A DNA stretch of 64,000 bases from Micromonospora narathiwatensis (lineage in GTDB: Bacteria > Actinomycetota > Actinomycetes > Mycobacteriales > Micromonosporaceae), in contig NZ_LT594324.1 in assembly GCF_900089605.1 (NCBI RefSeq), forward strand, positions 558,001 to 622,000, written 5' to 3'. Made by a program: the position numbers and the translations under genes. Below, in pieces: positions 1-9,160 of this stretch. Each line of letters starts with the position of its first letter. Within the stretch, counting starts at the first letter, position 1. The notes beneath the pieces were generated by a model that had not been told where the DNA came from, searched no databases, and saw only the letters and a list, made by a program, of their open reading frames with translations.

Positions 1-2
1 GG

Positions 3-368
3 CCCCGCCCGCCGGTGGAAAACCTGGACGGCCGCCTGCCGACCTCGTCCTTCCCGTCCGGGCACATCGCGGCCACCATCTGTCTGTGGAGCGCGATGGC
101 GATCATCGTGGTCGCCCGGACCGACCGCTGGTGGCGGTGGCTCTTCGTGGCCCTGGCCGTGCTCATGCCGGTCGGGGTGGCCATCTCCCGGATCTACCGG
201 GGCATGCACCACCCGACCGATTTCGTGGGCGCGATCCTGCTCGGCGTCCTCTGGGTCGGTCTGCTCTGGTGGGTGGTCCGCCCCAACGCCGACCTGCCCG
301 CCGGCAGCCGGCCGGCCGTCGAGCCGGCGCAGGCGCGCGAGCCGGCCAGGGCCGGCCGCGAGGATTGA
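3..368 (+). CDS. PAP2-superfamily phosphatase, C-terminal part (5' end outside window)
   Basis: This is the end of a membrane phosphatase of the PAP2 (phosphatidic acid phosphatase type 2/haloperoxidase) superfamily, which removes phosphate from lipid or isoprenoid pyrophosphate substrates at the membrane. The frame is open to the left edge, so the N-terminus is missing; a GTG at 15 is internal. The SGH motif (PSGHIAA) and the third motif SRIYRGMHHPTD, with the catalytic histidines, are both present. Two hydrophobic segments (WLFVALAVLMPVGVAI and FVGAILLGVLWVGLLWW) place it in the membrane. The tail after them is Ala/Pro/Glu-rich and probably cytoplasmic. The substrate cannot be read from the sequence. 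Confidence 0.85.
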   Translation, partial: PRPPVENLDGRLPTSSFPSGHIAATICLWSAMAIIVVARTDRWWRWLFVALAVLMPVGVAISRIYRGMHHPTDFVGAILLGVLWVGLLWWVVRPNADLPAGSRPAVEPAQAREPARAGRED

Positions 369-378
369 GCGGGCGCCG

Positions 379-1182
379 ATGCTGCGGGTGATGACCTGGA
401 ACATCCTGACCGGTGGACGGGACCGGGACGGCACCGACCGGTGGGACCGGATCGTCGCGGTCGTCGCCGCGCAGCGCCCCGACCTACTGGCCGTTCAGGA
501 GTTGCGCGGCCTCGACCGCGGCGGCCGGCTGGCGGAGCTGGCCGGCCGGCTGGGCATGACGCCGCACCTGGCCCGCTCCTGGTTCGGGCAGCCGGTCGCG
601 GTGCTGGTCCGCGCGCCGCTGCGGGCGCTCCGCTCCGGCCGGGTACGCCGCCCGTTCCACCACGCCACCGCCCAGGTCCAGGTGGCCACCGGAGCCGGTC
701 CGCTGACCGTGTTCAGCACCCACCTGAATCCGTACTCGGGTGGGCAGCGGCGGATGGAGGCGGACTGGCTGGCGGTGGCGGTCGGGCGTACCGGGGGTCG
801 GCTGGCCCTGCTCGCCGGGGACCTGAACACGCTCGACCCGGCCGTCGACCACACCGCGCGGCTGGCCGGCCTGCCCACCCTCTACCGGCGGCGGCACCTG
901 CGTCGGGACGGCCGTACCGTCGACACCCGCGCGGTGTCCCGACTGCTCGACGCCGGCCTGGTCGACCTCTGGCCGTACACCGGTGGCGGCGAGCCGGACG
1001 GGCCGACCGTGCCGACCCGGTACGGCGGTGCGGAGTTCGCCCCGACGCGCCTGGACTACCTGCTCGCCACCCCGGAGGTGGCCGCCGTGACCCGCGCGGT
1101 CCGGGTGGTCCGGGGCGGCGGCGCCGACACCGCCTCCGACCACTATCCGGTCGTCGCCGACCTGGCGCTGGACCCCGGCTGA
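379..1182 (+). CDS. Endonuclease/exonuclease/phosphatase (EEP) family hydrolase
   Basis: A 267-residue metal-dependent hydrolase of the EEP (DNase I-like) fold. Visible motifs in order are the N-terminal TWNIL, the metal-binding Glu in LAVQELRG, STHLNPY with the conserved His, AGDLNT with the Asp-Asn pair, LDYLLA, and the C-terminal SDHYPVVADL with the catalytic Asp-His. It has no signal peptide or membrane segment, so it is probably cytoplasmic. It begins 10 bases after the PAP2 gene, so the two are probably co-transcribed. Family members cleave nucleic acids, phospholipids or inositol phosphates; which one applies here is not visible. Confidence 0.85.
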   Translation: MLRVMTWNILTGGRDRDGTDRWDRIVAVVAAQRPDLLAVQELRGLDRGGRLAELAGRLGMTPHLARSWFGQPVAVLVRAPLRALRSGRVRRPFHHATAQVQVATGAGPLTVFSTHLNPYSGGQRRMEADWLAVAVGRTGGRLALLAGDLNTLDPAVDHTARLAGLPTLYRRRHLRRDGRTVDTRAVSRLLDAGLVDLWPYTGGGEPDGPTVPTRYGGAEFAPTRLDYLLATPEVAAVTRAVRVVRGGGADTASDHYPVVADLALDPG

Positions 1183-1224
1183 CCGGGACCGCGCGGCGTT
1201 GCCGCGGCTGGCTACCGTGACGCC

Positions 1225-2166
1225 GTGACCAGCCCGCCCAGCCCGTCGCCGGCCCGCCCTCCCGCACCGCCGGGCGTGGTCCCGGCCGCCGGCCCGCCCG
1301 CGCCGGCCGCCGCCGAGGAGCCGTCCCCGCTGGTGGTGGCCGTCGCCCGGGCCATCGCCCTGACCGTGGTCCTTCCGGTACGCCTCGGCTGGGAGCTGGT
1401 CGTCGTCGCCGGCCGGCTGTTGGGCCGGTACCTGCTCACGCCCACCGGCCGGTTCCTGCGCCGCTGGTTGCTGCGCCCGCTGGCCTGGGCGGCGCGGACC
1501 CTGCTGTGGCAGCCCCTGGTGTGGCTGGCGCGGGGTGTGGCCTGGTGCGCGGTGTGGCTGCTCTGGCGGCCCCTGGCCTGGGCGGTGCGGACGCTGGTGT
1601 GGCTGCCGCTGGTGTGGCTGGCGCGGGGCGTCGCCGTGGCGATCGACGCCCTGCGGCGTCCGCTGGCCTGGGTGGCCCGGCACCTGATCGCCGCGCCGCT
1701 GGGCTGGCTGCTCCGGCACCTGGTGGTCCGGCCGCTGCGCTGGGTCTGGGTACGGCTGCTCGCCCCGGTGCTCCGGGTGACGCTGTACGGCCTCGCCGTC
1801 GTCGGCGCTGCCGTGCTCGCCGCGCTCGGCTGGGCGCTGAACGTCGTCGGTCGGGCGCTGCTGGCCGTCGGCCGGGTGCTGTGTTTGGCGCTCGAGGGCG
1901 CCTGGCGGCTCGCCGGCCGGTTGCTCCACCTCCTGTACCGGGTGTTGTTGTGCCCGCTGGGATGGGCGCTGCGCTGGGTGTGGCGGCACACCGCGGTGCC
2001 GTTGTGGCGGGGCGTACGGGCGGTCGTCGGGCCGGTGGCGCGCGCCGTCCGGTCGACCTGGCGGGCCACGGTCACGCCGACCCGTCGCTGGCTGCGTCGT
2101 ACGGTGCTGGACCCGGTCCGGCTCACCACCCGGCAGGTGCTCACCGCCCTCGGGCTGCGTCGCTGA
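1225..2166 (+). CDS. Trp/Arg-rich repetitive membrane-associated protein of unknown function
   Basis: A 313-residue protein I do not recognise. The first ~40 residues are Pro/Ala-rich. The rest is an alternation of short hydrophobic stretches with Arg and Trp. Two near-identical 31-residue units contain RPLAW, then PLVWLARGV; the DNA copies (about 1513 and 1606) are 93 bp apart, and weaker copies follow (RRPLAWVARHL, LGWLLRHLV, RPLRWVWVRLL). Hydrophobic runs such as LYGLAVVGAAVLAALGWAL could span a membrane. The composition is strongly basic. The GTG start at 1225 gives a sensible N-terminus but the ribosome binding site is weak. The codon pattern matches the neighbours, so it looks like a real core gene. 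Confidence 0.7.
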   Translation: MTSPPSPSPARPPAPPGVVPAAGPPAPAAAEEPSPLVVAVARAIALTVVLPVRLGWELVVVAGRLLGRYLLTPTGRFLRRWLLRPLAWAARTLLWQPLVWLARGVAWCAVWLLWRPLAWAVRTLVWLPLVWLARGVAVAIDALRRPLAWVARHLIAAPLGWLLRHLVVRPLRWVWVRLLAPVLRVTLYGLAVVGAAVLAALGWALNVVGRALLAVGRVLCLALEGAWRLAGRLLHLLYRVLLCPLGWALRWVWRHTAVPLWRGVRAVVGPVARAVRSTWRATVTPTRRWLRRTVLDPVRLTTRQVLTALGLRR

Positions 2167-2192
2167 TCGAACCGCCGCCGCCCCACGGTGGT

Positions 2193-2312
2193 TCAGAACA
2201 CCCAGTTCACCAGCACGGTGAGCAGCACCGAGGCGAGGACCGACAGCAGGATCATCAGCAGGCAACCGGGACCGCCCCCGACCGGACGGATCTCGGTGTT
2301 TCCGATACGCAT
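2193..2312 (-). CDS. Small single-pass membrane protein (39 aa)
   Basis: The reading frame can be extended upstream, but the likely product starts at the ATG at 2312 (MRIGNTEIRPVGGGPG). It ends with one hydrophobic helix (CLLMILLSVLASVLLTVLVNWVF). It lies convergent to the Trp-rich gene and directly after the oxidoreductase gene on the same strand, 25 bases downstream, so it may be co-transcribed with it. The compact soluble head with a Gly-rich turn and a C-terminal anchor suggests a tail-anchored peptide. No function is known to me. Confidence 0.6.
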   Translation of the reverse strand: MRIGNTEIRPVGGGPGCLLMILLSVLASVLLTVLVNWVF

Positions 2313-2337
2313 GGACCCACCTTCGCAGGTGGGCGAC

Positions 2338-3300
2338 TCACAGCGCGCGCAGCCGGGGCAGCAACTCCTCCCGCGCCCACTCCAGGAACATCGGCTGGCC
2401 GTCGCCACCGACCTGGAGAAGCGCCACGTGGGTGAATCCGGCGTCGACGTACCTCTTGAACGCCTCGACGTGCCGGTCCACGTCCGGCCCGCAGGGGATC
2501 CCGTCGGCCGCGTCCTCCTCGCGGACGAACCGGGTGGCCCCGGCGAACGCGTTCGGGTCGGGCAGGTTGGCGTTGACCTTCCAGCCCAGGCCGAACCAGC
2601 GGAACTGGTCGTGCACGATCTTGCGGCACTCGGCCTCGTCCGGGCCGTAGCAGATCGCCACCTGCCCGTGGCGCGGGCGGCCCGCGCCGCCGGCCTCCTC
2701 GTACATCGCGACGAGGTGCGGCAGCGGCTCGGTGGCGATCAGGCCGTCGGCGTACTCGGCGGCGAGGGTGGCCGACTGCCGGCCGGAGGCGGCGACGGCC
2801 ATCGGCACCGGACGCCCCGGCCGGTCCCAGACGTACGCGTCGGGGACGTCGAAGTGGTTGCCGGAGAACGTCAGCGTCTCGCCGTTGAGCAGCGGACGGA
2901 TGATCTGCAGCGCCTCCTCGAACATCTCGTGCCGCTGCTCCACGTGCGGCCAGCCGCCGACCACGTGCTCGTTCAGGTTCTCCCCGGCGCCGAGGCCGAG
3001 GGTGAACCGGCCGTCCGAGAGCACCCCGATCGTGCTGGCCTTCTGCGCCACCACCGCCGGGTGGTAGCGGCGGATCGGGCAGGTCACGAAGGACATCAGC
3101 CCGACCCGGTCGGTGGCGTGGGCGACCGCGCCGAGCACCGACCAGGCGTACGGCGAGTGGCCCTGCGAGTCGAGCCACGGATAGTAGTGGTCGGACATGA
3201 CGAGGTGGTCGAAGCCGGCCGCCTCGGCGCGTACGGCGTGGTCGATCAACTCCTTCGGACCGGACTGCTCGCACAGGAGGGTGTAGCCGACGCTGACCAT
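2338..3300 (-). CDS. LLM-class F420-dependent oxidoreductase (F420-G6PD-like subfamily)
   Basis: A 320-residue TIM-barrel flavin/F420-type oxidoreductase of the luciferase-like monooxygenase class. The N-terminus MVSVGYTLLCEQSGPKEL and the stretch around HLVMSDHYYPW, SFVTCPIRRYHP and LGLGAGENLNEHVVG are typical of the subfamily near F420-dependent glucose-6-phosphate dehydrogenase. Full length for the family, cytoplasmic. The start at 3300 is an ATG preceded by a GGAAGGAG-like stretch. It is divergent from the mannanase gene across a 374-bp regulatory gap. The substrate is unknown; a sugar phosphate is only one possibility. Confidence 0.85.
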   Translation of the reverse strand: MVSVGYTLLCEQSGPKELIDHAVRAEAAGFDHLVMSDHYYPWLDSQGHSPYAWSVLGAVAHATDRVGLMSFVTCPIRRYHPAVVAQKASTIGVLSDGRFTLGLGAGENLNEHVVGGWPHVEQRHEMFEEALQIIRPLLNGETLTFSGNHFDVPDAYVWDRPGRPVPMAVAASGRQSATLAAEYADGLIATEPLPHLVAMYEEAGGAGRPRHGQVAICYGPDEAECRKIVHDQFRWFGLGWKVNANLPDPNAFAGATRFVREEDAADGIPCGPDVDRHVEAFKRYVDAGFTHVALLQVGGDGQPMFLEWAREELLPRLRAL

Positions 3301-3419
3301 GGCGCATCTCCTTCCGGGCGGATCGTCACCGGATACCCCGCCGCGCGGAGGCCAACCCTGGTGTCCGGTTCCGACCCGGACGTCTTGACGCTGGGCGGGA
3401 TGCTGCTTACAGTCCGGCC

Positions 3420-3541
3420 TTAACCGGTTCAGGCCGGGAGGCGCAGTGTCCTGTGGTGGGGATGGCCGCCCTTGTGACGGCTCACGGCGACGTGAGCCGT
3501 CACAGGCCGCCGCCCGGGATGGTCGATCAACTTAACCGGTT
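3420..3541. promoter_or_regulatory. Two copies of palindrome TTAACCGGTT upstream of the mannanase gene
   Basis: The 10-bp palindrome occurs at 3420-3429 and 3532-3541. The first copy extends to a 16-bp near-palindrome (CCTTAACC/GGTTCAGG, one mismatch). Central-CG palindromes of this form are typical of LacI-family repressor operators, which commonly control secreted glycoside hydrolases in actinomycetes. Two copies 112 bp apart could allow looping. Assignment to a LacI-type regulator is inference. Confidence 0.5.
3474..3503. promoter_or_regulatory. Perfect 13-bp inverted repeat between the two TTAACCGGTT sites
   Basis: The arms GTGACGGCTCACG and CGTGAGCCGTCAC are separated by GCGA. It lies between divergent genes, so it is not at the end of either, and no T-run follows. 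It could be an operator for a dimeric regulator or a hairpin in the 5' leader of the mannanase transcript. Confidence 0.5.
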
Positions 3542-3674
3542 GCCTTCCGCGTTCCATCGCCCTACGCTGATGCCTGCGTCCGCCGGGAGTCGGGCGGCGG
3601 CTGTCGGGCTCAGCCGTCTTGTCATCACCACCGCACCCCGATCTGGGCACGGGGAGACCTCCCTGAGGACAGCC

Positions 3675-5069
3675 ATGAAGAAGATCCTCTCCGTCGCGGG
3701 CGCCGCCCTGCTGACGGTTCTCACCGCCGTCTTCGCCTTCGGGCAGCCGGCGCACGCCGCCGCCGGCTTCTCCGTATCGAACGGCAAGCTCTACGACGCC
3801 AACGGCACCGAGTTCATCATGCGCGGGGTCAACCACGCGCACACCTGGTACCCGCAGCAGACCAGCTCGTTCGCCAACATCAAGGCGCTCGGCGCGAACA
3901 GCGTCCGGGTGGTGCTGGCCAGCGGTGACCGCTGGGCCAAGAACGACACCGCCGACGTCGCCAACGTCATCTCGCTCTGCAAGGCCAACAGGTTGATCTG
4001 CGTCCTGGAGGTGCACGACACCACCGGGTACGGCGAGCAGAGCGGCGCGATCACCCTGGACCGGGCGGTCACCTACTGGCTGAGCATCGCCAGCGCCCTC
4101 CAGGGCCAGGAGAAGTACGTCATCGTCAACATCGGCAACGAGCCGTACGGCAACCAGGGCTACAGCACCTGGGCGACCGACACCGCCAACGCGATCAAGC
4201 GGCTGCGCGCCGGCGGCCTCACCCACACCATCATGGTGGACGGCCCGAACTGGGGTCAGGACTGGTCCTTCACCATGCGCGACAACGCCGCCACGGTCTT
4301 CAACGCCGACCCGTCGAAGAACACGATCTTCTCGATCCACATGTACGGCGTCTTCAACACCGCCGCCAAGGTCAGCGACTACCTTGACCGGTTCCGCACC
4401 GCCAAGCTGCCCATCCTGGTCGGCGAGTTCGGCAACCTCCACTCCGACGGGGACCCGGACGAGGACGCCATCATGGCGTACAGCCAGACCAACGGGATCG
4501 GCTACCTGGGCTGGTCGTGGAGCGGCAACGGCGGCGGCGTCGAGTACCTCGACATGACCAACAACTTCAACCCGAGCAGCCTGAGTAGCTGGGGTCAGCG
4601 GATCTTCAACGGGGCCAACGGCATCAAGCAGACCGCCAAGGAGGCGTCGGTCTTCTCCGGCAGCACCCCGCCGCCGACGACGACCCCGCCGACGACCACC
4701 CCGCCCACGACGACTCCGCCGACCACCCCGCCGCCCACGACGACCCCGCCGACCACTCCGCCGGCGAGCGGCGCCTGCACGGCCAGCTACGCGATCACCA
4801 ACTCGTGGCCGGGCGGCTTCCAGGCCGAGGTCCAGGTGAAGGCCGGCTCGTCGGCGATCAACGGCTGGACGGTGAAGTGGACCTACGCCAATGGCCAGAC
4901 GATCAGCCAGGTCTGGAACGCGACGATCACCAACAGTGGCTCGGCGTACACCGCCCGCAACGTCGACTACAACGGCCGGCTCGGTGCCGGTGCCAGCACC
5001 AGCTTCGGCTTCCTCGGCACCGCCAACAGCACCAACACCGCCCCGGCGGTGACCTGCACCGCGAGCTGA
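3675..5069 (+). CDS. Secreted GH5 endo-beta-mannanase-type hydrolase with CBM2
   Basis: A 464-residue secreted polysaccharide hydrolase. Residues 1 to about 28 form a signal peptide (KK, hydrophobic core, AHA cleavage site). The catalytic domain (about 31-330) is glycoside hydrolase family 5; the opening GFSVSNGKLYDANGTEF and RGVNHAHTWYP are characteristic of bacterial GH5_8 beta-mannanases. The acid/base is Glu156 in GNEP and the nucleophile Glu251 in VGEFGN. A Pro-Thr linker (about 340-365) joins a C-terminal family 2 carbohydrate-binding module with the usual two Cys near its ends and exposed Trp residues. The ATG at 3675 follows TGAGGACAGCC. A mannan or glucomannan substrate is inferred from subfamily resemblance; cellulose binding by CBM2 is usual. 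Confidence 0.92.
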   Translation: MKKILSVAGAALLTVLTAVFAFGQPAHAAAGFSVSNGKLYDANGTEFIMRGVNHAHTWYPQQTSSFANIKALGANSVRVVLASGDRWAKNDTADVANVISLCKANRLICVLEVHDTTGYGEQSGAITLDRAVTYWLSIASALQGQEKYVIVNIGNEPYGNQGYSTWATDTANAIKRLRAGGLTHTIMVDGPNWGQDWSFTMRDNAATVFNADPSKNTIFSIHMYGVFNTAAKVSDYLDRFRTAKLPILVGEFGNLHSDGDPDEDAIMAYSQTNGIGYLGWSWSGNGGGVEYLDMTNNFNPSSLSSWGQRIFNGANGIKQTAKEASVFSGSTPPPTTTPPTTTPPTTTPPTTPPPTTTPPTTPPASGACTASYAITNSWPGGFQAEVQVKAGSSAINGWTVKWTYANGQTISQVWNATITNSGSAYTARNVDYNGRLGAGASTSFGFLGTANSTNTAPAVTCTAS

Positions 5070-5076
5070 CCCCACC

Positions 5077-5106
5077 GGTGGCCGGGCCCGCACGGGCCCG
5101 GCCACC
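5077..5106 (+). terminator. Intrinsic-type terminator hairpin after the mannanase gene
   Basis: A perfect 14-bp inverted repeat (GGTGGCCGGGCCCG / CGGGCCCGGCCACC) with almost no loop lies 8 bases past the stop codon. There is no T-run, as usual in high-GC actinobacteria. Confidence 0.8.
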
Positions 5107-5121
5107 CGCCGGATCGCCGAC

Positions 5122-5154
5122 GTGGCGGTATCCGGGCCGCCGGGACACCGCCAC
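5122..5154 (-). terminator. Weaker hairpin at the 3' end of the sigma factor gene
   Basis: Arms GTGGCGGT and ACCGCCAC lie 20 bases past the stop of the minus-strand sigma gene, with a 17-base loop that can pair partly. This is the expected place for its terminator between convergent genes. Confidence 0.5.
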
Positions 5155-5173
5155 CTCGCCGAGATGAAGTGGA

Positions 5174-6424
<1,251 letters not shown>

Positions 6425-6427
6425 CGG

Positions 6428-6829
6428 TCACATCTCCTGCGGCGGCGCGGACATGACCGGGTGCACCTCGATCGGCATGTTCAGCGGTCGCCCGCCGGGG
6501 CCCGGAGCGGTGGAGATGTGCGCGGCGATCTCGACCGCCCGCCGCGGCGTCTCGCAGTCCACGATCCACCAGCCGGCGAGGAACTCCTTGGTCTCCGCGA
6601 ACGGCCCCTCGGTGACCACCGGAGCGCCGCCCTCACCGGCCCGGACGATGCGTGCCTGCTGGGGCCCGGCCAGCCCCTCCGCCTGGACCAGTTCCCCGTC
6701 GGCGGTGAGCTTGGCGTTGACCTCCCGCATGAACCCGATGTGCGCCTGCATCTCCTCCGGCGTCCAGGTGTCGATCGACGGGAAGTCGGTCGCGGCGGCG
6801 CTGAACTGCATCAACAGCATGTACTTCAC
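6428..6829 (-). CDS. YCII-related (DGPF-type) protein
   Basis: A 133-residue YCII-fold protein; DGPF/YCII proteins are the usual genomic partners of ECF42 sigma factors. Motifs include KYMLLMQ at the start, the conserved TEGPFAETKEFLAGWWIV core and a C-terminal IEVHPV. The GTG at 6829 has a good AGGAG site, and longer upstream frames lack support. Its stop lies 3 bases from the proposed start of the sigma gene, so the pair is one transcription unit and translation is probably coupled. The role is presumed to be sensory or enzymatic input to the sigma factor, but the family's mechanism is not established from the sequence. Confidence 0.88.
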   Translation of the reverse strand: MKYMLLMQFSAAATDFPSIDTWTPEEMQAHIGFMREVNAKLTADGELVQAEGLAGPQQARIVRAGEGGAPVVTEGPFAETKEFLAGWWIVDCETPRRAVEIAAHISTAPGPGGRPLNMPIEVHPVMSAPPQEM

Positions 6830-6965
6830 GGTTGGCTCCTCATGCCTGTGCACCGATTCTCGGTGCTTCCTACCCCCGGTAGAAGCCGCCACCCCGGTTC
6901 TCGACATCCGCGCCGGAGAATTCTCGGCAAGAGGACCGCCCGGGGCCGAACCTCGACGGACAGTG

Positions 6966-7004
6966 AGAGGGTTCCCGCAGGTCGGTGACGTGCGGGAACC
7001 CTCT
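6966..7004 (-). terminator. Terminator hairpin downstream of the deacetylase gene
   Basis: A perfect 14-bp repeat (AGAGGGTTCCCGCA / TGCGGGAACCCTCT) with an 11-base loop lies 60 bases past the deacetylase stop, and upstream of the YCII gene on the same strand. Confidence 0.8.
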
Positions 7005-7063
7005 TCGACGTTCGGCCGGCTCAGCCGGGGTCGCCGGGCGACGACCACCGGGCGCGGGTCAGG

Positions 7064-8062
7064 TCAGCCTGCTCGGCAGGACACCGTCGGCCAGGTCCAG
7101 TTGCCGTTGTGCTGGATGGTGACCCCGAAGTTGTTGCCGCTGCCGTTGGGCGTGGCGACCATCGTCTGGGAGTTGGTCCAGGTGGCGTTGATGTTCCAGG
7201 TGGCGATGACCTTCGCGGGGGACGGAATGTTCATCGTGACGGTCCAGGCGTTGGAGCCCGACACCGAGACGTTGAGGTTGTAGCGGTCGCTCCACTGCTG
7301 GCCGGCCGACAGCGTCGCGGTGCAGCTACCGCCACCGCCGCCACCACCACCGCTGCCACCGCCGTCGGGGGCCACGGCGCGACCGGTCTGCGGGGAGATC
7401 ATGCCGGCGCACAGGCCGCGACTGGCCAGCCCCTGCGCGATACGCGGGATCGCCGCGAGCGTGTTGGCGGGCCAGTCGTGCATGAGGATGACCTGGCCGT
7501 TGGTGAGCCGGGCGTTGGCCTGCACGATCGCGTCGACGCTGGCGTTGTTCCAGTCCTGCGAGTCGACGTCCCAGATGATCTCGGTCAGGCCGTACTTGGC
7601 CTCCACCGATTTCAGGGTCGAGTTCGTCTCGCCGTACGGCGGGCGGAACAGCTTCGGCGTGCCGCCGCCCGCGTTGGCGATGGCCTGCTGCGTACGGGAG
7701 AGTTCGGAGTCGATCTGCGCCTGGCTCTGCTGGATCAGGTGCGGGTGGGTGTAGCTGTGGTTGCCGACCCACATGCCGGCGTCGACCTGGGCCCGGACCT
7801 GGCCCGGGTTGGCGGCCGCGTTCTGACCCGTGTTGAACATCGTGGCCCGCAGCCCGTTCTGCTTGAGTGCGTTGAGCAGGGCGGCAGTGTTGCCGGACGG
7901 GCCGTCGTCGAAGGTGAGCCCGACGTACCCGTTGCAGGCGGCGGCCTGCGCCGGGGCGGCGGTGACGGCGAGGGAGACGGCGACGCTGCTGGCCGCGACC
8001 ATCGCGGCGACGGCGAGGCCCGCGATCAGGGACCGCTTCGGCGGGTGTGGTGTGGTTCGCAT
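7064..8062 (-). CDS. Secreted CE4 polysaccharide deacetylase with CBM2
   Basis: A 332-residue secreted esterase of carbohydrate esterase family 4 (NodB fold), acting on chitin, chitooligosaccharides, acetylxylan or peptidoglycan. It has a basic N-terminus and hydrophobic signal peptide ending in APAQAAA. The catalytic motifs are complete: TFDDGPS (Asp52, Asp53), HSYTHP (His102, His106 as metal ligands), RPPYGE (130-135), DVDSQDW and LMHDW (193-197). A Gly-rich linker leads to a C-terminal CBM2 beginning SCTATL and ending TVSC. The start is the ATG at 8062 with AGGAGG upstream; the frame is open much further but the extension is not coding-like. It is divergent from the ECF sigma gene. Confidence 0.92.
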   Translation of the reverse strand: MRTTPHPPKRSLIAGLAVAAMVAASSVAVSLAVTAAPAQAAACNGYVGLTFDDGPSGNTAALLNALKQNGLRATMFNTGQNAAANPGQVRAQVDAGMWVGNHSYTHPHLIQQSQAQIDSELSRTQQAIANAGGGTPKLFRPPYGETNSTLKSVEAKYGLTEIIWDVDSQDWNNASVDAIVQANARLTNGQVILMHDWPANTLAAIPRIAQGLASRGLCAGMISPQTGRAVAPDGGGSGGGGGGGGSCTATLSAGQQWSDRYNLNVSVSGSNAWTVTMNIPSPAKVIATWNINATWTNSQTMVATPNGSGNNFGVTIQHNGNWTWPTVSCRAG

Positions 8063-8485
8063 ACGGGTGCGCCTCCTCCTGGTGGGGGCTGGCGGGGGAC
8101 GGGCAGCGTGATACGACCCGGCGGGGGTGTCGGTTCGGGGTGGTGGTTGACCCGGGGGCCGGGTCGCCGGGCGATCCGTATCGACCGCGATCGAGGTCTC
8201 TCGATTGGCGACAGTATTGGTCCGGGTCCCTCGCGATGTCAACAACTTCCGGAAGTGCCGTGGAAGCCTTGTCCTGAGCGGAAAACGCGCGCGTGGCTGT
8301 CCACCCTGGTCGTCGGCCACCTTGGGTGCTCGTCGCCGCATCGAATCGATGAAAACCATGGTTCAGGAGCCGGGAGGTGGGCCGGTGATCCCGAAAACTT
8401 TCGGAGCCCTTCCGGTCGATGTGCAAAAGAATGGGGTGCCCCGGCAGGACCGTTCGGGAACCCCCGGCCGTCGAACGGACAGCAG
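8063..8485. other. Divergent intergenic region, no gene seen
   Basis: This 423-bp gap separates the deacetylase (leftward) from the ECF sigma factor (rightward) and should hold both promoters. The part from about 8200 to 8420 is visibly richer in A/T than its surroundings. I see no convincing small gene, inverted repeat or RNA element. Confidence 0.5.
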
Positions 8486-9160
8486 ATGCGTGTGGAGATG
8501 AGTGTGCGCGGCCGGATACGGGCCGGGGATCCCGAGGCGTTCCGGCAGCTGTTCGACGACCATGCCCGGTCGGTCTACAACCACGGCTTCCGGCTGACCG
8601 GGGACTGGTCGGTGGCCGAGGACGTGGTGTCGCTGACCTTCCTCGAAGCCTGGCGGCTGCGGGACCGGGTGGACGTCGGCGGCGAGGCCGGCGCGCTGCG
8701 GCCCTGGCTGCTCGGCATCGCCACCAACGTCGCGCGCAACGTACGCCGAGCCACCCGCCGGTACGCCGGTGCCCTGGCCCGGCTCCCCCCGCCGGAGGTG
8801 GTGCCGGACTTCGCCGAGGAGGTCGCCGGCCGCCTCCGGGACCGGGAACGCCTCGCCCGGGTCCGTACCGCCCTCGCGGCGCTGCGCCAGCCCGAACGCG
8901 AGGTGCTGGCGCTCTGCGTCTGGTCCGGGCTCGACTACGCCGAGGCAGCGGCGGCGCTCGGCGTACCGGTCGGGACGGTGCGGTCCCGGCTGTCCCGGGC
9001 CCGGACCAAGCTGCACAAGCTCGTCGGCGCCGGGCGGCTCGATCCGCCCCGGGGAGTCGTGGCACCGCCCGGGGAGAACACGGAACCGCCCGGCGGTCGT
9101 GGACAGGTATCAGTCGACCGCACGATCGCGGTCCGGTTCGCTCAGGAGAACGCCCGATGA
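8486..9160 (+). CDS. ECF-family RNA polymerase sigma factor
   Basis: A 224-residue ECF sigma-70 factor. Region 2 includes FRQLFDDHARSVYNHGFRLT, DWSVAEDVVSLTFLEAWR and LLGIATNVARN. Region 4 includes LRQPEREVLALCVW, LDYAEAAAALGVPVGTVRSR and LSRARTKLHKL, a complete helix-turn-helix. A ~45-residue Pro/Gly-rich tail follows. The ATG at 8486 gives a good N-terminus; a second ATG at 8498 is possible. Its stop overlaps the start of the next gene (ATGA at 9157), so both are translated together, and that membrane protein is a candidate regulator. Confidence 0.9.
   Translation: MRVEMSVRGRIRAGDPEAFRQLFDDHARSVYNHGFRLTGDWSVAEDVVSLTFLEAWRLRDRVDVGGEAGALRPWLLGIATNVARNVRRATRRYAGALARLPPPEVVPDFAEEVAGRLRDRERLARVRTALAALRQPEREVLALCVWSGLDYAEAAAALGVPVGTVRSRLSRARTKLHKLVGAGRLDPPRGVVAPPGENTEPPGGRGQVSVDRTIAVRFAQENAR

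Noticed and set aside
484..2265. 593-codon open frame on the minus strand
   Set aside because: It lies antisense to two convincing genes, is Gln/Pro/Arg/Gly-rich, and reflects lack of stop codons in high-GC DNA.
4670..4770. Repetitive ACGACCCCGCC-type DNA as a tandem repeat or CRISPR-like array
   Set aside because: It encodes the Pro-Thr linker of the mannanase; the repetition follows from the protein sequence.
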